Both the position numbers and the translations under genes were made by a program. This document shows, piece after piece, positions 51,928 to 60,091 of a stretch of 64,000 nt of DNA. Under the pieces are notes generated by a model. The model was not told where the DNA came from. It made no database searches and saw only the letters and a list, made by a program, of their open reading frames with translations. The DNA is from Thermosynechococcus vestitus BP-1 (GTDB taxonomy: Bacteria; Cyanobacteriota; Cyanobacteriia; Thermosynechococcales; Thermosynechococcaceae). Numbering within the stretch: the stretch's first letter is position 1; each line of letters starts with the position of its first letter. The stretch is taken from positions 496,001-560,000 of the forward strand of contig NC_004113.1 of assembly GCF_000011345.1 (NCBI RefSeq), written 5' to 3'.

Positions 51928-53169
51928 ATGTTTGAGCATCTCCACATCGATCGCCCCCGAAAGCTGGTGGCTTTTTTTAACGAGCCAGTGATTTTCCACT
52001 GCCACCACTACAACCTGTTTCTGCAACAGACAATTGAGGATCCAGATTGGATTGATGGGGTCAGTATTTTGCAGACCTCAGCCCAGGAAATTTTCTATAG
52101 CCTGCTCTCAAATGCCTTTAACACATTGGGGGCACACACCCCAGGGGAACGCCTTGCCACTGCCGCAGAAATCTTTAGTTTCTTGGGGTTTGGCTGTCTC
52201 AATTTTGAGGTGAGTGAACAGGGGGGGCAGGTAGAGTTGACCCACTCCCACTATGCCGAGGGTTGGTTAGGGAAATATGGCGAGCAGGTGAGCCGCAAAA
52301 AACCGATGGATCACTTGGCGGTGGGCTATGTGGCTGCAACCCTAGATGCAACCTTTGCTGAGTTGGGCACCTATGTGGCCGAAGAAACCAGTTGCATGGC
52401 GGTGACGCGGCAGGATCACTGTAGGATTCATGTTGCAAAGGCAGCGATACGCCGCTCCTTAACCCCGAGTCCGCAAATGGGCAAACTGATTGAGCACCCT
52501 GCCCCCCTGCCCAAGCCAGACACAAGTGTGGACTATGATGCAGTGAATGAAGCCCTTTGGGGGTTGCCCCTCGCCGGAGATGAGCGGGGTCAAATCCGCG
52601 CCTTCAATGTGCTCCTGACCCGCATGCCCGCCAACTATTACAACCGCATTCAGTACCGCTTCCTAGATGAGCTACAAAAGGTAGATCCGCAGCTGCTCGA
52701 GGTTGGGCAAGCCTTGATTCGTGAATCCGGTCATGTTTGTGTCTTTTACACCTTTGGCAATATCATGGAATCCTTGGAGTGGGAAACGGTGGTTGGCCCG
52801 ATGCTGAAGACCGACACCGATTGGATTCATGGGGGCTATGCCGTTGCCAGTAGCTTGGGCTGGGGGCGCTGGCAAGCCCTAGAAGTGGTCAGGAACGAAT
52901 CCTCTCGAGTGGCTATTGATGGTAACTACGAAACCAACTACTTCTTGGCGTCCTATCCCCATGCGGCCCAACCAGCCTGCTATTTTGCCCAAGGGGCGGT
53001 GCCTGCAATGATGAACATTGTCTATAACGGGCGCATTCAACAGAAACCCGTCTTGGATGAGGCTTTTTACAATCGGCTTTTTCAGCGGGGTGGTGTCTTT
53101 CAGGGGGCAGAGGTGAAGGCACGGGAAAAGGGCGATCCGTGGTGTGAATTCTATGCCCAACGCCTGTAG
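51928..53169 (+). CDS. Protein with two V4R-like halves
   Basis: From ATG 51928 the protein has 413 residues. The N-terminal half (to about 190) includes SFLGFGCLNFEV...THSHYAEGWLGKYG...PMDHLAVGYVAATLDATF...SCMAVTRQDHCRIHV. The C-terminal half (about 200-405) repeats the theme: GHVCVFYTFGNIMESLEWETVVGPM...WIHGGYAVASSLGWGRWQALEV...ESSRVAI. V4R (4-vinyl reductase-type) domains bind small ligands or metals and occur in bacteriochlorophyll synthesis (BchJ), PSII assembly factors and signal proteins. Cysteines of the classic site are partly kept. It is placed between a Roadblock-like gene and a small gene in one operon. Function unknown. Confidence 0.7.
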   Translation: MFEHLHIDRPRKLVAFFNEPVIFHCHHYNLFLQQTIEDPDWIDGVSILQTSAQEIFYSLLSNAFNTLGAHTPGERLATAAEIFSFLGFGCLNFEVSEQGGQVELTHSHYAEGWLGKYGEQVSRKKPMDHLAVGYVAATLDATFAELGTYVAEETSCMAVTRQDHCRIHVAKAAIRRSLTPSPQMGKLIEHPAPLPKPDTSVDYDAVNEALWGLPLAGDERGQIRAFNVLLTRMPANYYNRIQYRFLDELQKVDPQLLEVGQALIRESGHVCVFYTFGNIMESLEWETVVGPMLKTDTDWIHGGYAVASSLGWGRWQALEVVRNESSRVAIDGNYETNYFLASYPHAAQPACYFAQGAVPAMMNIVYNGRIQQKPVLDEAFYNRLFQRGGVFQGAEVKAREKGDPWCEFYAQRL

Positions 53170-53183
53170 ATCAGTTCTAAGGA

Positions 53184-53480
53184 ATGTCCATTCAACTTTC
53201 TAAACGTCGAGAATGCGGCGGTACATGGGTCGTTGATGTCGATCTGGGGCGATCGCCCACAGCAGAGGAACTCGCCACCCTTGCCCAACGCTATGGTGGC
53301 CGCTGTCGCCAGTTTCAACAGTTGGTCTGGTTAGATTTGCCCAGCGGTCGGATTACGGCCTCACTGCGGCTGTCGCGTCTGACGATGCGCCTTGGGGATA
53401 AGACCCTGGAAGCCGCAATAATTGCGGACCTGCAGCAACTTGCTGAGGGGGCTGTGGTCACTTGTGGGATGGATGTCTAG
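53184..53480 (+). CDS. Small soluble hypothetical protein
   Basis: A 98-residue protein with no signal or membrane segment; charged and mixed alpha/beta (RRECGGTWVVDVDLGR, SGRITASLRLSRLTMRLGDKTLEAA). It starts 14 bases after the V4R-like gene and ends 8 before livM. I recognise no family. Confidence 0.7.
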   Translation: MSIQLSKRRECGGTWVVDVDLGRSPTAEELATLAQRYGGRCRQFQQLVWLDLPSGRITASLRLSRLTMRLGDKTLEAAIIADLQQLAEGAVVTCGMDV

Positions 53481-53488
53481 CACTGGTT

Positions 53489-54433
53489 ATGGCGGGCTGG
53501 CTGGGCACCTACGATTTCCTGCTGGTTTCGATGACCCTGGGGGCGATGCTGGCACTATCGCTCTATTTGCCTCTGATGAGTGGTCAACTTTCCCTGGCGA
53601 GTCCAGCCTTTTATGCCATTGGTGGCTATATTGCTGCTTTGCTCTCCACCCGTGTTTTTGCAGGACTGAACCCCTATCCCCTGCCCTTGGTGCTGGGGGA
53701 AATGGTTGTGGCGGCTCTTGTCTGTGGCTTGCTGGGATGGGGCTTGGGGGTGCCGGTGCTGCGGTTGCGGGGCATTTATTTTGCCATTGCCACCATCGCT
53801 TTCTCTGAGGTGCTGCGGGTGTTGGCACTCAATCTGGAGGTTACGGGGGGAGCAGTCGGTATCTTTGGCATTCCCCAACCCTTTAGTACGCCCTTGGGCT
53901 ATCTGTGGCTGACGCTACCCTTGCTAATCCTGGTGGCGATCGCCATCGGTCGCTTGGAACAGACCCGTGCCGGCAAGGCCATGCAGGCCATTCGTGGCGA
54001 TGAATTGGTGGCCCAGACCCTCGGCATTGATACCACTCGCTACAAGGTTTTGGGCTTTGCCTTGGGGGCTATTCTGGCGGGGGTGGCTGGGGTTTTGGCG
54101 GCCCATCTCTTGAATACTTGGAATCCCCGTCAGGGCACGTTTGATACGGGGGTGTTGGCCCTGACGGCCGTGCTGGTGGGGGGCAATCGGACGTTTGTGG
54201 GGGCGATCGCTGGCGGTATGCTCTTTACAGCCTTACCAGAACTCCTAAGGGGACTCGCCGATCAAGCCTATTTGCCACCAGCAGTGGCCAATTTTTGCCG
54301 CGATGGGCGTCTTATGCTCTATGGCTTGCTGATTATCCTTGGCACGCGGTTTTTTCCAAGGGGCTTGTGCCAGCCTCCCCGCTGGCGATCGCTCTGGAGC
54401 ATCCTATTGGGTCCTCAACCACGGAAAATGTAG
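53489..54433 (+). CDS. Branched-chain amino-acid ABC transporter permease (LivM type)
   Basis: A 314-residue membrane protein with about eight to ten helices. It has the LivM family pattern: SLYLPLMSGQLSLASPAFYAIGGYIAALL, LRLRGIYFAIATIAFSEVLRVLALN, and the EAA-like cytoplasmic loop AMQAIRGDELVAQTLGIDTTRYKVLGFALGA. Relatives (NatD, UrtC) take up neutral amino acids or urea. No partner gene of such a transporter is near. The ATG at 53489 is preferred over 53462, which overlaps the previous gene. Confidence 0.88.
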   Translation: MAGWLGTYDFLLVSMTLGAMLALSLYLPLMSGQLSLASPAFYAIGGYIAALLSTRVFAGLNPYPLPLVLGEMVVAALVCGLLGWGLGVPVLRLRGIYFAIATIAFSEVLRVLALNLEVTGGAVGIFGIPQPFSTPLGYLWLTLPLLILVAIAIGRLEQTRAGKAMQAIRGDELVAQTLGIDTTRYKVLGFALGAILAGVAGVLAAHLLNTWNPRQGTFDTGVLALTAVLVGGNRTFVGAIAGGMLFTALPELLRGLADQAYLPPAVANFCRDGRLMLYGLLIILGTRFFPRGLCQPPRWRSLWSILLGPQPRKM

Positions 54434-54473
54434 CTAGTCTTGACCTCGCAACGGCCCCCCTACAACTGAACCT

Positions 54474-54911
54474 ATGACCTCTCCCCCCGTGACTGTTTCC
54501 CTGACCTTGCCCAGTGACTTAACCCAGCTGGAGGCACTGTTGGCATGGTTTAATCAGTACCGCCCACCTACGCTGCCCCTTGAGGAGTGGTTGAAATTGG
54601 AACTGGCGCTCGCCGAGGGGTTTACCAACGCCGTTCGCCATGCCCATCGCGATCGCCCCCCCGATACTCCGATTCGCATTGATCTGTACATCGCCGCAAC
54701 CCACATTGAATTGCGCATTTGGGATCGGGGTGACCCCTTTGACCTGAAGGCAAAGTTGCAAACACTGCCGCCGCAAATTGCCATCGATGCCGAAGGAGGA
54801 CGGGGCCTACGCCTTTTGGCAACGATTATGGATGAACTGGCCTATCAAGCCATAGAGGAGGGGGGCAACTGTTTGATTCTGCGCAAAACCCTGAAGCCGA
54901 CCCCCCAATAA
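54474..54911 (+). CDS. Anti-sigma factor-type serine kinase (HATPase_c_2)
   Basis: A 145-residue GHKL ATPase of the RsbW/SpoIIAB kind: N box LALAEGFTNAVRHAH, G1 ELRIWDRGDPFD, and G2 GGRGLRLLATIMDELAY. Such proteins bind a sigma factor or phosphorylate an anti-sigma antagonist. No antagonist or sigma gene is adjacent. It ends 3 bases from the convergent photolyase-like gene. Confidence 0.87.
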   Translation: MTSPPVTVSLTLPSDLTQLEALLAWFNQYRPPTLPLEEWLKLELALAEGFTNAVRHAHRDRPPDTPIRIDLYIAATHIELRIWDRGDPFDLKAKLQTLPPQIAIDAEGGRGLRLLATIMDELAYQAIEEGGNCLILRKTLKPTPQ

Positions 54912-54913
54912 CG

Positions 54914-55744
54914 CTATGTCTTGTGGGGGAAAAGGCGGGCTGCCAATTCCTCGTAGGTGGCATCAAAGGGACAGCGATCGCTCATTGGGCACTGCCGACA
55001 GTATTTGCCATCACTATAGCGTTCCAGGTTTTGGCGGTTAAAAAAGTAGGGCTTGTGGCTAAAGGTACTGGCCACCCACTGCCACGAGAGGTTATTACTC
55101 GCCGGATCGCCATCGAGGAGATGCTGCAAAAACCAGGCGGCGCCCGCCTGCCAGCGCACCCGACACCAATGCACCACGTAGGCCGCCAGCCATAACCGCG
55201 CATGGTTATGGAGATAGCCCGTTCGTTGCAGATCCGAACTAAAGGCATCCATACAGGCCAGCCCCGTTTCCGCAGCGACGAGTGCGGCGGGTAAGTCGGT
55301 TGCATAATCTACTGCTGACCAACCTGTCTTATAGGGTTCAATGTCCTGCCACAGGCGATCGCCCCAATGGGCATAGAGGCGCTGCCAATAGTCTCGCCAT
55401 GCCAATTGTTGGAGTAGTGCCTCCGCTTCAGAGGGGTCATCTACCAATTGCCGCACGCGATCCCGCACCGCCGCCAAACTGATGACCCCATGGCGCAAAT
55501 AGGCCGAAAGTCCCGTCACTTCCCCTGTCAAAAAGTTGCGACGTTTGCCATAGCGTAGGGGCTGAATGTTGGCCAAACGCTCTTGGGCTGCTCCTAGGCC
55601 ACCATAGGTTTCACTCACAGTGTCATCTTCCCCCACGACGTCGGCAAACACTTGTCGCAAATAGGGCACATAGGCATCACGGTTTCCCAACCTGCGCTCC
55701 ACAGCGGCAGCCGCGAGAAGGTCTTTGGCAGAATCAGTCATCAC
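54914..55744 (-). CDS. Photolyase/cryptochrome-like FAD domain protein without antenna domain
   Basis: A 276-residue protein that matches only the C-terminal helical FAD-binding domain of photolyases: RRNFLTGEVTGLSAYLRHGVISL, LLQQLAWRDYWQRLYAHWGD, GLACMDAFSSDLQRTGYLHNHARLWLAAYVVHWC, and DGDPASNNLSWQWVASTFSHKPYFFN. The N-terminal alpha/beta antenna domain is absent. Near the C-terminus is a three-Cys motif, KYCRQCPMSDRCPF, reminiscent of Fe-S photolyases of other groups. Likely an FAD- and possibly Fe-S-binding light-responsive or DNA-repair protein; activity is unknown. It follows the KaiB-domain gene by 1-4 bases. Confidence 0.85.
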   Translation of the reverse strand: MMTDSAKDLLAAAAVERRLGNRDAYVPYLRQVFADVVGEDDTVSETYGGLGAAQERLANIQPLRYGKRRNFLTGEVTGLSAYLRHGVISLAAVRDRVRQLVDDPSEAEALLQQLAWRDYWQRLYAHWGDRLWQDIEPYKTGWSAVDYATDLPAALVAAETGLACMDAFSSDLQRTGYLHNHARLWLAAYVVHWCRVRWQAGAAWFLQHLLDGDPASNNLSWQWVASTFSHKPYFFNRQNLERYSDGKYCRQCPMSDRCPFDATYEELAARLFPHKT

Positions 55745-55745
55745 T

Positions 55746-56474
55746 CTAAGGGCTTAGCAAATGTTGCAGGCGATAGCGATGATCCAACTGTCCCACAAGG
55801 CGGCGCACTGGCTGGGGATACACCCGCACCAATGTTGGCGTGGCTTGGACCTGATCCTTCTCCGCCAGATCCGGTTGCTTAGTGACATCCACCACTTTGA
55901 GGGTATAGGGCACCTTGAGGGCGGAACTGAGCAAATCATGGAGATTTTTGAGGGCAACCTCAGCCGCATGGGTTTCCCCGCGCACATAAAGGCGAAAGAC
56001 ATAGCGATCGGGTTGCGACGGCCGCGGTGTAAAAGTACTTGGGGGCGTGGCTTCCTGCAAATCATAGATCAGTTGGTGGTGCTCCCACAGTTGGGGAAAG
56101 CTGCTGCGGTAAGCCTCTAGGGCTTGGGCATCGCAGGGGTGCTGCGGATCCTGTACCAACTGCCACGGCAAGGTGGGCTGATGAGCAGGGGCAAAGAGGG
56201 CATTCAATAGGGGGCGATGGGGCCATGCCAAAGGATAAACCTCTGCCGCCACCCGCAGGCAGTGTTGTTCTTCATCAAACCAGTAATCGACGGCCGCCGT
56301 ATAACAGGGAGAGAGAAAAAGGGGCGGCTCCTCTAAATCCAAGAGTTGTTGCAGGGCTTGGCAGAGGGACTGATGCCAATGTCCCTGCTTCGATGGGTCA
56401 CGGCAAAAGACCACGTCCTCCCCCGGCGTAAAGAGGGCCAACCCCTTGTATAGGATAGGCTTGAGGCCAACCAT
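55746..56474 (-). CDS. KaiB-domain protein with a unique N-terminal domain
   Basis: A 242-residue protein. Residues about 155-242 match KaiB closely: YVFRLYVRGETHAAEVALKNL, LKVVDVTKQPDLAEKDQVQ, and ATPTLVRVYPQPVRRLVG, where true KaiB reads ATPTLAKVLPPPVRRIIG. SasA has a related N-terminal domain. Residues 1-145 (PGEDVVFCRDPSKQGHWHQSL, LDLEEPPLFLSPCYTAAVDYWFDEEQ) have no family I know. The ATG at 56474, 4 bases after the pilT stop, gives the natural start; a longer frame to 56567 overlaps pilT. A circadian or KaiC-binding role is inferred from the domain only. Confidence 0.88.
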   Translation of the reverse strand: MVGLKPILYKGLALFTPGEDVVFCRDPSKQGHWHQSLCQALQQLLDLEEPPLFLSPCYTAAVDYWFDEEQHCLRVAAEVYPLAWPHRPLLNALFAPAHQPTLPWQLVQDPQHPCDAQALEAYRSSFPQLWEHHQLIYDLQEATPPSTFTPRPSQPDRYVFRLYVRGETHAAEVALKNLHDLLSSALKVPYTLKVVDVTKQPDLAEKDQVQATPTLVRVYPQPVRRLVGQLDHRYRLQHLLSP

Positions 56475-56478
56475 TGCC

Positions 56479-57819
56479 CTAGATACGTCCCCGCAGGATT
56501 TGCGCCATTTCGTTGGGTTTGGGGGAGTTTTCGATGGCGGTTTCCTCATCAATGCGCCCCGCCTCATAGAGCTCGTAGAGGCACTGGTTCATCGTGCACA
56601 TACCATCGTAGGTACACTGAGGAATAATCGCCTCAATTTCCTCCACTTCACCCCGCAAAATGTAGTCCTTGATGGCATCGGTGTTGATCATGATCTCGTG
56701 AATGGCCGCCCGCTTGCCATCGGTCGTGCGCACAAGGGCTTGGGCAATGACCGCCACCAGCGATTCCGCCACCTGCATCCGCATGGGCCCTTGTTCATCG
56801 GGGTTGTAGAGGTTGAGGATGCGCTCAATCGTTTTCACGGCACTGTTGGTGTGCAGGGTACCAAAGACCAAGTGACCCGTTTGCGCTGCTTTGAGGGCTG
56901 TATTCACTGTCTCGCGATCGCGCATCTCCCCAATCAGAATAATGTCGGGGTCTTCCCGCAGTGACGCCTTGAGGGCATTGTCAAATTTAAGGGTGTGGAT
57001 GCCCACCTCCCGCTGGCGGATCAGGGAACGGCGGCTTTGGTGCACAAACTCAATCGGATCCTCGATGGAGATAATGTGCTTTTGCATTTCGGTGTTGATG
57101 TAGTCCACCATGGCAGCAAGGGTTGTGGACTTCCCAGAGCCCGTTGGACCCGTCACTAGAATCAGACCCTTGTGGTAGTGGCAAAGATCCTTGAACACGG
57201 GCGGCAAATTCAACTGCTCCAGCGTCAGGATCTTCACGGGAATCAACCGCAGCACCATGGCGGGGCCTTTTAGGGCGACAAAGATGTTGATCCGTACCCG
57301 ACACAGTCCTTCATACTGGTAGGCGCCATCGTATTCCAGGTGGGTGCGAAACTGCTCAATTTGTTGGGGAGTGAGCAGTTCATTGAGCCAGTAGTTAAAA
57401 GTTTCTTCATCAGTAACGGGATAGTTGGTAATCTCTAAACGTCCGCGATCGCGAAAGCGTGGTGCTTCGCCAACGCCCACATGAATATCGGAGTAGCCGT
57501 GCTCAAAGGCCTCCCGCACCAGTTGCTCCATCGTGGGGCCAGAAATGCGAGCAGCCGGTGTCGGCATCGGTTGGGTTGCCACCACCTGCTGGGGCATTGC
57601 CGGCTGCGGCGGCATGGGGCGTGGGGGCATCCCCGGTTGGGGGGGCATGGGACGGGGAGGCATCCCCTGGGGAGGCGGGGGGGGTGCAGGACGGGGGGGC
57701 GCCATTCCCGGTTGGGGAGGCATGGGCGGAACCGCCGCACCCATTGGCGGACGGGGGGGCATCGGGGGTGAATGAGGAACACGGGGCGGTGGAGGAGGTG
57801 AACTTTGGGGATTAGTCAT
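56479..57819 (-). CDS. pilT: Type IV pilus retraction ATPase PilT with proline-rich N-terminus
   Basis: A 446-residue hexameric ATPase that pulls pili back and drives twitching and phototaxis. The core has GPTGSGKSTTLAAM (Walker A), ISIEDPIEFVHQ, EDPDIILIGEMRDRET (Walker B), and HTNSAVKTIERI. The first 90 residues are a proline-rich extension (repeats of PPRPMPPQPGM and PPMPPQPGM) that typical PilT lacks; other cyanobacterial PilT proteins have variable extensions. It heads a group pilT, KaiB-domain gene, photolyase-like gene with nearly no gaps. Confidence 0.95.
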   Translation of the reverse strand: MTNPQSSPPPPPRVPHSPPMPPRPPMGAAVPPMPPQPGMAPPRPAPPPPPQGMPPRPMPPQPGMPPRPMPPQPAMPQQVVATQPMPTPAARISGPTMEQLVREAFEHGYSDIHVGVGEAPRFRDRGRLEITNYPVTDEETFNYWLNELLTPQQIEQFRTHLEYDGAYQYEGLCRVRINIFVALKGPAMVLRLIPVKILTLEQLNLPPVFKDLCHYHKGLILVTGPTGSGKSTTLAAMVDYINTEMQKHIISIEDPIEFVHQSRRSLIRQREVGIHTLKFDNALKASLREDPDIILIGEMRDRETVNTALKAAQTGHLVFGTLHTNSAVKTIERILNLYNPDEQGPMRMQVAESLVAVIAQALVRTTDGKRAAIHEIMINTDAIKDYILRGEVEEIEAIIPQCTYDGMCTMNQCLYELYEAGRIDEETAIENSPKPNEMAQILRGRI

Positions 57820-57902
57820 AGGGAAATCTCGTTAGAGGGCTACGAATGGGTCAGGTATTTCCAGTGTGCCACTGTTCTAGGAAAACCATCCCGTCGTTAG
57901 CC

Positions 57903-58886
57903 CTATGTTAAAACTTGACGGCAAAGGAAAACCCAAAAGGGGAACACCGCTACGAAACTCAGGGTACTCAGGGCAATGACCGCAGGGGGCAAGTCGGTAT
58001 TGAGCTCGTATTCCTCCGCCAAAATCAAGGCGGCAAAGGCCGTAGGTGTGCCAGTCATAATGGCGATCGCCAGCAATGGGTCCCCCCGCAATCCCAACCC
58101 ATAGGCGATCGCCATCATCGTCAATGGCAGCAATAACGTCTTGATCAGCATAGGCAGCAACGCCATACGAAAGCTCTGCCAACCGGGGAGCCGACTGAGG
58201 CGAATTCCTGTGAGCACAAAGGCAAAGGGAATCACCAAGTGAATATCTATCTCACACAACCGTTCGATCGTCGCGGGAAACGCAAGATCATGGGTAGCAA
58301 ATCCCGCCATTGATGCCCAAAGGGTCGGTACAGTTGGAATCACTGCCAAAGCTCGCCACCAAGGTTGATCATTCCCTTTGCCGTAGTACTGACCAAGGAA
58401 TGAACCCAAGCCGTAGGTACCGAGGGCATTTTGGGTAATCGCATAGAAGGCCGCCCAGGGCAATGCCGTCGTACTCAGGAGAGGAATGGCAACCCCCAAC
58501 CCGACAAAGCCCGTGTTGCCGAGAATGCTGGCAATGAGATAGCTCCCCTGAAAGCGGCGACTTTCTCCTTCGGGAACTGTACTGGTGAGCAAGGGAGGGG
58601 TGTATTGGAGCCACTGGGGTTGAAAGTGGCGTTTCTGCAAATCGTAGAGGCTTTGGGCAAGGATATAGCCGACAATGAGCGCCACAAAGGCCAGCACCGG
58701 TGCCAACCAAATGAGTCCTGCGAAGTTGGTCTGGTGCACCAAGGCAAAAATTTGAATGGGTACCCCGACCCAATAGAGGCCCCGTCCCAACCAGTGGGGA
58801 ATCACTGCCGGCAACCAACGGCCACAGATGAACCCCAGACTTGTCCAAATGACTAAGGGGCTAGCTGCACTGAGTGCATCCGCCAT
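57903..58886 (-). CDS. AEC family transporter (auxin efflux carrier type)
   Basis: A 327-residue protein with about ten membrane helices. It has the family's paired five-helix repeats with helix-breaking motifs (SILGNTGFVGLGVAIPLL near 114 and IMTGTPTAFAALILAEEY near 277). Relatives export malonate, malate or auxin-like acids; the substrate is unknown. It stands alone, divergent from the MFS remnant. Confidence 0.85.
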   Translation of the reverse strand: MADALSAASPLVIWTSLGFICGRWLPAVIPHWLGRGLYWVGVPIQIFALVHQTNFAGLIWLAPVLAFVALIVGYILAQSLYDLQKRHFQPQWLQYTPPLLTSTVPEGESRRFQGSYLIASILGNTGFVGLGVAIPLLSTTALPWAAFYAITQNALGTYGLGSFLGQYYGKGNDQPWWRALAVIPTVPTLWASMAGFATHDLAFPATIERLCEIDIHLVIPFAFVLTGIRLSRLPGWQSFRMALLPMLIKTLLLPLTMMAIAYGLGLRGDPLLAIAIMTGTPTAFAALILAEEYELNTDLPPAVIALSTLSFVAVFPFWVFLCRQVLT

Positions 58887-58922
58887 CGCGATCGCCCGTT
58901 AACGATTCCTCATCACTATACT

Positions 58923-60091
58923 GTGAACATTCTGGCAAGGAGAAGTTCAGCATGTTGGCAGGATAGCCCTGAGTTTGTGGTGCGATTGGGAGTCGTCTCC
59001 CTGTGTGCCGATGCCACCGACGAAGGCCCACGCAGTCTCCCAGGGGTCTATTTAGGGGTTTTAGGCGCCAGTGGTACCGTTGTCGGCTTAGGGGCTGGCT
59101 TGGGGGAATTCATTGGCTACGGTCTGCGCCTTGGGATTGGCGATGCGAGCGATCGCCCCCGTGCCTATTGGCGCATTAGCACCCTAGGTTACCCCCTCAA
59201 TACCATCGCTGTGCCCCCGGCCAATCGTTGGGACGTCCTAGGGGGATTGATGATGGCTGAGCGCACTGGCAAAGCGATTCGTGCCCCCCCGCAATGTTTT
59301 GCTCTCCGATGGTGCTAGCCAAGTGGGTCGTGGCTTTGGCCGCCATGAAGCGATGGATCAAATTAGTGCCGTTGTTTTAGTGCCGTTGTTGGACCACTGA
59401 TGGTGGCTGGGGTCTTTGCCCTCACCCAGCACTATCAATGGAGTTTTGCTGTCCTTGCCATCCCTGCTCTGATTGGTTGGGTCGTTGTGCTAGTGACGCA
59501 GCGGCAGTACCCAGCGCCACAGAATTTAGAAACAGTGATTCAGGATCTCGATCCCAAAAGACGACCCACACTGTTTTGGATGTCTTTATTGGCCGCGGCC
59601 TTTCTGGGTGGGGGTTATGTTGACTTCCCCTGAATTGCCGTTTACTTACAGCAGGGAAACCGTCTGCAAACCAGTCAAATTCCGCTGCTCTATGGCCTGG
59701 GGATGGGGGTTGATGCGGTGGCGGCCCTGCTCTTTGGGCACTTCCTGGATCATATTGGCTGGATCGTACTGGCATCATGGCCTTGATCCTTGGGGTGGTG
59801 CTGTCAGTGGGCTTTGCTCCCTTGAGTTTCCTCAGTTCTGCAGTAATTTGGGGCATGGTGGGATGGGTGCCCAAGAATCCATTGGGCGAGCGATCGTCGC
59901 CTAGCTCATCCCCCCAGAAGGTGGGGGTCGGCCTATGGCCTCTTCAGCACTGGCCATGGCTTAGGGCGGTTTCTAGAAAGTTGCCTCATGGGGGTACCCT
60001 ACGATCGCTCCTTGGGGCGGGTGGTACTGGTGGCGGCGGTGCTGCAACTGCTAGGGCTGACGCTGTTATTGTGGGTGAGGCAAGGGTTTAG
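58923..60091 (+). pseudogene. MFS transporter, degenerate
   Basis: Pieces of a major facilitator about 400 residues long are spread over three frames. The start (58923-59290) reads VRLGVVSLCADATDEGPRSLPGVYLGVLGASGTVVG and AERTGKAIRAPP. A frameshift in the C run near 59284-59291 precedes the RNVLLSDGASQVGRGFG piece. A 14-base tandem duplication near 59362-59389 (AGTGCCGTTGTTTT then AGTGCCGTTGTTGG) breaks SAVVGPLMVAGVFAL. An in-frame TGA (59631-59633) follows GGGYVDFP. More shifts and a TAG appear after about 59770. No full-length product is possible. Confidence 0.9.
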
